Below are positions 60,540 to 64,000 of a DNA stretch of 64,000 nt, piece by piece (positions within the stretch are counted from its first letter, which is position 1; every line of letters begins with the position of its first letter). Made by a program: the position numbers and the translations under genes. This DNA is from Flavobacterium phragmitis (GTDB lineage Bacteria > Bacteroidota > Bacteroidia > Flavobacteriales > Flavobacteriaceae), in the NCBI RefSeq assembly GCF_900112575.1, contig NZ_FOMH01000004.1:95066-159065 (forward strand), given 5' to 3'. Under the pieces are notes generated by a model. The model made no database searches. It saw only the letters and a program-made list of their open reading frames with translations, and was not told the origin of the DNA.

Positions 60540-61517
60540 ATGAATATTACGTCTCAAATAAAGCAGCCTATTTTTAACGAAATGGAACTTTTCGAAAAAA
60601 AGTTCCATGAGTCGATGACTTCTAAGGTTGCCTTACTAAACCGAATCACTTATTATATCGTAAACCGCAAGGGAAAACAAATGCGTCCGATGTTTGTTTT
60701 TCTTACTGCAAAAATGGTTTCAGGCGGTACTGTAAACGAAAGAACCTATCGTGGAGCTTCGGTTATCGAATTGATTCATACCGCAACTTTAGTACACGAT
60801 GACGTGGTGGACGACAGTAATCGCCGTCGCGGATTTTTCTCAATCAATGCGCTTTGGAAAAACAAAATCGCTGTTTTGGTTGGAGATTATTTATTGTCGA
60901 AAGGTTTATTACTTTCAATTGATAATGGCGATTTCGATTTGTTGAAAATCATTTCGGTTGCCGTCCGTGAAATGAGCGAAGGAGAATTGCTTCAAATCGA
61001 AAAAGCAAGAAGACTGGATATTACCGAGGACGTTTACTACGAAATCATCAGAAAAAAAACAGCAACACTTATTGCAGCCTGTTGTGCTCTTGGCGCGAAA
61101 GCTGTAATCGAAGACGATGTTCAGGTAGAAAACATGCGAAAGTTTGGTGAATTAATCGGAATGGCATTTCAAATCAAAGACGATTTATTCGATTACAGTG
61201 AAGAAGCTATCGGAAAACCAACCGGAATCGATATTAAAGAGCAAAAAATGACTTTGCCTTTAATTCATGTTTTAAATACTTGTACTCCACAAGAAAAAAA
61301 GTGGTTGATCAACTCCATCAAAAACCACAACAAAGACAAAAAACGCGTCAAAGAAGTAATTGCCTTTGTAAAAAACAATAATGGTTTGGCTTACGCCGAA
61401 AACAAAATGGTCGAATTCCAGCAGGAAGCTCTTTCTCTTCTTCAAAACTTCGAAGATTCTGAGTATAAAGATGCTTTGACTTTAATGGTCAACTACGTTA
61501 TTGAAAGAAAAAAATAA
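60540..61517 (+). CDS. Polyprenyl (octaprenyl-type) diphosphate synthase
   Basis: This trans-prenyltransferase chains isopentenyl diphosphate onto an allylic primer to make the isoprenoid side chain of quinones. The 325-residue protein has the first aspartate-rich motif in LVHDDVVDDSNRRRG, the second in FQIKDDLFDYSEE, and GKQMRPMF, KTATLIAACCALGA. The sequence fits the IspB-like group; chain length (for example C30-C40 in menaquinone) cannot be read from it. It stands alone before the sigma factor. Confidence 0.92.
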   Translation: MNITSQIKQPIFNEMELFEKKFHESMTSKVALLNRITYYIVNRKGKQMRPMFVFLTAKMVSGGTVNERTYRGASVIELIHTATLVHDDVVDDSNRRRGFFSINALWKNKIAVLVGDYLLSKGLLLSIDNGDFDLLKIISVAVREMSEGELLQIEKARRLDITEDVYYEIIRKKTATLIAACCALGAKAVIEDDVQVENMRKFGELIGMAFQIKDDLFDYSEEAIGKPTGIDIKEQKMTLPLIHVLNTCTPQEKKWLINSIKNHNKDKKRVKEVIAFVKNNNGLAYAENKMVEFQQEALSLLQNFEDSEYKDALTLMVNYVIERKK

Positions 61518-61716
61518 TCTTTTTAATTAAATAATTAGAAAATTTGTCAATTAGATAATTGATTTACTTTGTTGTAAATCAGCTGTTTTTTCATGCATTG
61601 GAATTTGGAATTTATTTTTTTTGAATTTTTTTTTAAGCCCATGCAACCATTTCAAATCGACAATCGTCTATGCTAATAGAAGTCTGTTTCTAAAACCAAA
61701 AACCAAAAGCTTATTA

Positions 61717-62277
61717 ATGAAAATTATTTCGTTACATCAAGAAGAAACCAAAATCATAAAGTTGGCTGTCGAAAACAATCGTCAGGCACAACAGCAGATT
61801 TATGGTAAATATTCTTCAAAAATGTTAAGTGTATGCCGTCAATATATAAAGGACATTCAATTGGCAGAAGATGTAATGATAACGGCTTTCATGAAAGTGT
61901 TTACAAATTTGAAAAACTTTGAACACAAAGGAAGTTTTGAAGGCTGGATCCGCCGAATTATGGTTAACGAATGCATTTCGTATTTACGAGTTCAGAAAAA
62001 AGTAAAATTTGCCGAAGATGAATTTTTTGTTGAAGAAAGCTTTAATGAAATCGACAGTCAGTTTACAGTAGAACAGATTCAGTATTTAATTGATGCTTTG
62101 CCGGACGGCTATAAAATGGTTTTCAATTTATACGCTATTGAAGGTTACAAACACAATGAAATTGCCAAGATGTTAGGCATTAATGAAGGAACATCAAAAT
62201 CGCAATTATCGCACGCTAGAAAAATGCTGCAAACACAAATTACTATTTTAAAAAAACAAGATAATGGAACCGAATAA
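61717..62277 (+). CDS. ECF-type RNA polymerase sigma factor
   Basis: From the Met at 61717 (MKIISLHQEETKIIK) the protein has 186 residues. Sigma region 2 is IYGKYSSKMLSVCRQYIKDIQLAEDVMITAFMKVFTNLKNF, and region 4 is LPDGYKMVFNLYAIEGYKHNEIAKMLGINEGTSKSQLSHARKML. The ORF start at 61621 adds 32 unsupported residues. The next gene overlaps by 14 bases and codes for a small membrane protein, the usual layout of a sigma factor with its anti-sigma or partner. Target genes are unknown. Confidence 0.9.
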   Translation: MKIISLHQEETKIIKLAVENNRQAQQQIYGKYSSKMLSVCRQYIKDIQLAEDVMITAFMKVFTNLKNFEHKGSFEGWIRRIMVNECISYLRVQKKVKFAEDEFFVEESFNEIDSQFTVEQIQYLIDALPDGYKMVFNLYAIEGYKHNEIAKMLGINEGTSKSQLSHARKMLQTQITILKKQDNGTE

Positions 62278-62959
62278 TTTTGAAAAGGATTTCCGTGAAA
62301 AGCTAGACGAACGTAGAATTGAACCAAGTAATAAAGCTTGGGATCGATTGGACGCTATGTTGAGTGTTCAAGAAGAAAAGAAACAGCCGTCAAAGAAAAA
62401 ATGGCTGTATATCGCGGCAAGTTTCATAGGTTTTTTATTGATTGGAACTTTATTTTTTAATCAAAATAAAAATGCTGTTGAAACGCCAAAAACAGTAATT
62501 GTAGAAAAAGAAATCGAAAAAGAATCGGTTAAAGATCCTATTTTAAATACTGAGGATTCGGTAAAAACGGAAGTTGCTGTTTCTGAAAAACCTTCGGAAG
62601 TAATTTCAAATAAGGTAGAAAAAACAAGTAATCCAATCTCAAATAAAACCAGTAAAAATGAATCAAATCAAATAGCGGAGTCTTCAATCATCAAAAACAA
62701 TCAATCAACAATCAATCAAACTGTAGTTCCGGAAAATCCTCAAAAAGAAAATGTTGACCAATTATTACAAAATGCAGAAGAAAAAGTTTTGGCTCAAAGT
62801 GGCGTTAAAAAAGCAAAAGTAAAAATCAATGCCAACGATTTGTTGAATCAGGTCGATGAGGAATTGGAGCTTTCATTTAGAGAAAAAGTAATTACGAAAG
62901 TAAACAAAAACCTGCAGGAAGTGAAAGTTGCTATATCTAATAGAAATCAGCAAGAGTGA
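62264..62959 (+). CDS. Single-pass membrane protein after the sigma factor, probable anti-sigma-like
   Basis: The 231-residue product has a short cytoplasmic N-terminus (RREPSNKAWDRLDAML-like helix at about residues 15-33) and one membrane helix (WLYIAASFIGFLLIGTLFF, residues 47-65). A long polar periplasmic part with coiled-coil character follows. The cytoplasmic segment could bind the sigma factor, as in other Bacteroidota. The helix is not a standard anti-sigma domain. The ATG lies 14 bases inside the sigma gene. Confidence 0.65.
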   Translation: MEPNNFEKDFREKLDERRIEPSNKAWDRLDAMLSVQEEKKQPSKKKWLYIAASFIGFLLIGTLFFNQNKNAVETPKTVIVEKEIEKESVKDPILNTEDSVKTEVAVSEKPSEVISNKVEKTSNPISNKTSKNESNQIAESSIIKNNQSTINQTVVPENPQKENVDQLLQNAEEKVLAQSGVKKAKVKINANDLLNQVDEELELSFREKVITKVNKNLQEVKVAISNRNQQE

Positions 62960-63128
62960 GAATATAGAAAAAAGAATATAGAAAAAAGATTTTTAGATTC
63001 CGGAGGAACGAAGCATATTGTAGCGTCGGGTTTTAACCCGATGAAGACGGAATGAAAAATCACCATTTACAATCGATAATTATAAAATCATCAATCACTA
63101 ATCAATCATTTTAAAAAATCAATCAATC

Positions 63129-64000
63129 ATGAAAAATTTTACCATTTATTTCATTCTTTTCTTTTTCCTTTTGGTAAGTAAAGTAATGGGACAGGAAACC
63201 TTTGAATCTGAAACGAAAAGAATCGCTAATAAAATCGAGAAGATTACAAAAGAAGAAAAAGAAGCTTTAAAAGAAGAAGTTGAGGCTGTAAATGTTCAGT
63301 TGTCTGAAGGAAAGATTACGCAGGAACAGGCTGAAAAGCGTAAAAAAGAATTGGCAGAAGCAAGAGCGGTAATAATGGAAGAAAAAATTACGCTGGCTCA
63401 AAACGAACTAAACGATTTGGTTCAGAAAAAAGTAGATGGAAAAATAAAAGAAGATTCTTCTAAAGTATATATGATTCGCTGGAAATCGTATAAACATGAT
63501 AAAGATTCGATTCGAGGTGAAAAGAGAACAACTTCTCAGTTTGTTTTCGCAATGGGATTAAATAACACACTTGCTGACGGAAAACTTCAGGATTCCAATT
63601 ATAGTTTTATTGGTTCACATTTTTACGAATGGGGTTTTACTTATAATTCAAGATTAATGAAAAACGATAATCTGCTTCATGCTAAATATGGTCTTTCATT
63701 AATGTATAATAACATCCGTCCAACAAACAATCGTTCATTTGTGGTAGACGGAGACCAAACCAATTTGGTTGAAAATCCAATTCATTTAACGGAATCTCGT
63801 TTTAGAAATGTGTATTTGGTTGCTCCAGTGCATTTGGAATTCGATTTTACAAGACCAACAGAAAAAGATGGCGTAAAATATTTTAAAACCCATAAAAGTT
63901 TCCGTTTTGGAGTTGGAGGTTATGCGGGGATCAATGTAAAATCGAAACAGATTTTAAAATATGAAGAAGAAGATTTGAAATATAAAACCAGAATAAAAGG
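63129..64000 (+). CDS. Outer membrane beta-barrel-type protein with coiled coil, cut by window end
   Basis: A plus-strand ORF opens at the ATG at 63129 and has no stop before the window ends (290 codons so far). It begins with a signal peptide (MKNFTIYFILFFFLLVSKVMGQ). A charged coiled coil covers about residues 24-110 (AEKRKKELAEARAVIMEEKI). Strand-rich sequence follows (FVFAMGLNNTLADG, FIGSHFYEWGFTYNS, KYGLSLMYNNI, FRFGVGGYAGINVKSKQ) that looks like a PorT-type outer-membrane barrel. It is probably the third gene of the sigma-factor cluster. The gap before it has a CGGGTTTTAACCCG hairpin. Confidence 0.75.
   Translation, partial: MKNFTIYFILFFFLLVSKVMGQETFESETKRIANKIEKITKEEKEALKEEVEAVNVQLSEGKITQEQAEKRKKELAEARAVIMEEKITLAQNELNDLVQKKVDGKIKEDSSKVYMIRWKSYKHDKDSIRGEKRTTSQFVFAMGLNNTLADGKLQDSNYSFIGSHFYEWGFTYNSRLMKNDNLLHAKYGLSLMYNNIRPTNNRSFVVDGDQTNLVENPIHLTESRFRNVYLVAPVHLEFDFTRPTEKDGVKYFKTHKSFRFGVGGYAGINVKSKQILKYEEEDLKYKTRIK

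Overview
This looks like a chromosomal window from a Flavobacterium-type member of the Bacteroidota. The DNA is AT-rich. The promoter element TAnnTTTG recurs upstream of genes on both strands. Many products are exported lipoproteins or outer-membrane barrels, and several families are typical of this group (DUF5103, DUF5916, DUF6702, DUF6370, GxxExxY). Almost all content is core chromosomal gene content. I see no phage, insertion sequence, CRISPR array or rRNA operon. The accessory signal lies in intergenic palindromic repeats and in one small terminal-inverted-repeat element.

Layout. 1-6.7 kb: a YegP-like protein, an Ala-rich lipoprotein, waaA, a sugar aminotransferase, a DUF4440 protein, galE, an EamA transporter and a small toxin-antitoxin-like pair. 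6.8-11.3 kb: fabD, a DUF983 protein, an AraC regulator, YceI, a mono-cluster ferredoxin-like protein and a pirin; the last three are separated by palindromic repeats. 11.4-17.6 kb: a glyoxylate-shunt locus with a RamB/ScfR-like regulator divergent from aceB-aceA, then a Crp/Fnr regulator. 17.6-26.8 kb: DUF6370, purT, a U32 peptidase, small exported proteins, an aspartate-type aminotransferase, a fatty acid desaturase and rsmG. 26.8-39.8 kb: an unknown protein, pruA, apaG, DUF5103, a SNF2 helicase, a methyltransferase, a broken GxxExxY element, map, DUF445 and gpmI. 40-46.7 kb: a DUF5916 outer-membrane protein, two convergent L,D-transpeptidases, an acetyltransferase, two identical tRNA-Gly genes and pepE. 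46.8-53.9 kb: a tight operon of three carboxypeptidase-regulatory-like paralogues with DUF6702 and an M1 metallopeptidase, then tatA with a PAP2 phosphatase, and an O-methyltransferase. 54-64 kb: a lipoprotein, a YceI-porin-YceI cluster, rlmN, a lipoprotein, a polyprenyl synthase, and an ECF sigma factor followed by a membrane protein and a truncated barrel protein.

Regulatory reading. Four promoters in the window have a dyad starting exactly 22 nt upstream of the TAnnTTTG-type box. Two (YceI at 9.3 kb and pirin) share CTTAAyCTAGrTTAAG. Two (the YceI paralogues at 56.5 and 57.4 kb) share ATGATAAAAATCAT. The spacing fits an activator binding next to RNA polymerase. A perfect 14-bp palindrome lies between the RamB-like regulator and aceB.

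Repeats. Several families of inverted repeats occupy intergenic gaps. Most are built from 7-10 bp units, some are nested inside each other, and a 35-bp-arm hairpin family keeps its arms complementary although the sequence differs between copies. Three copies of a structured element resemble a Flavobacterium non-coding RNA. A 508-bp element with 32-nt terminal inverted repeats carries a PD-(D/E)XK-type GxxExxY gene with one in-frame stop. I consider this element and its relation to the non-coding palindromes the most interesting lead in the window.
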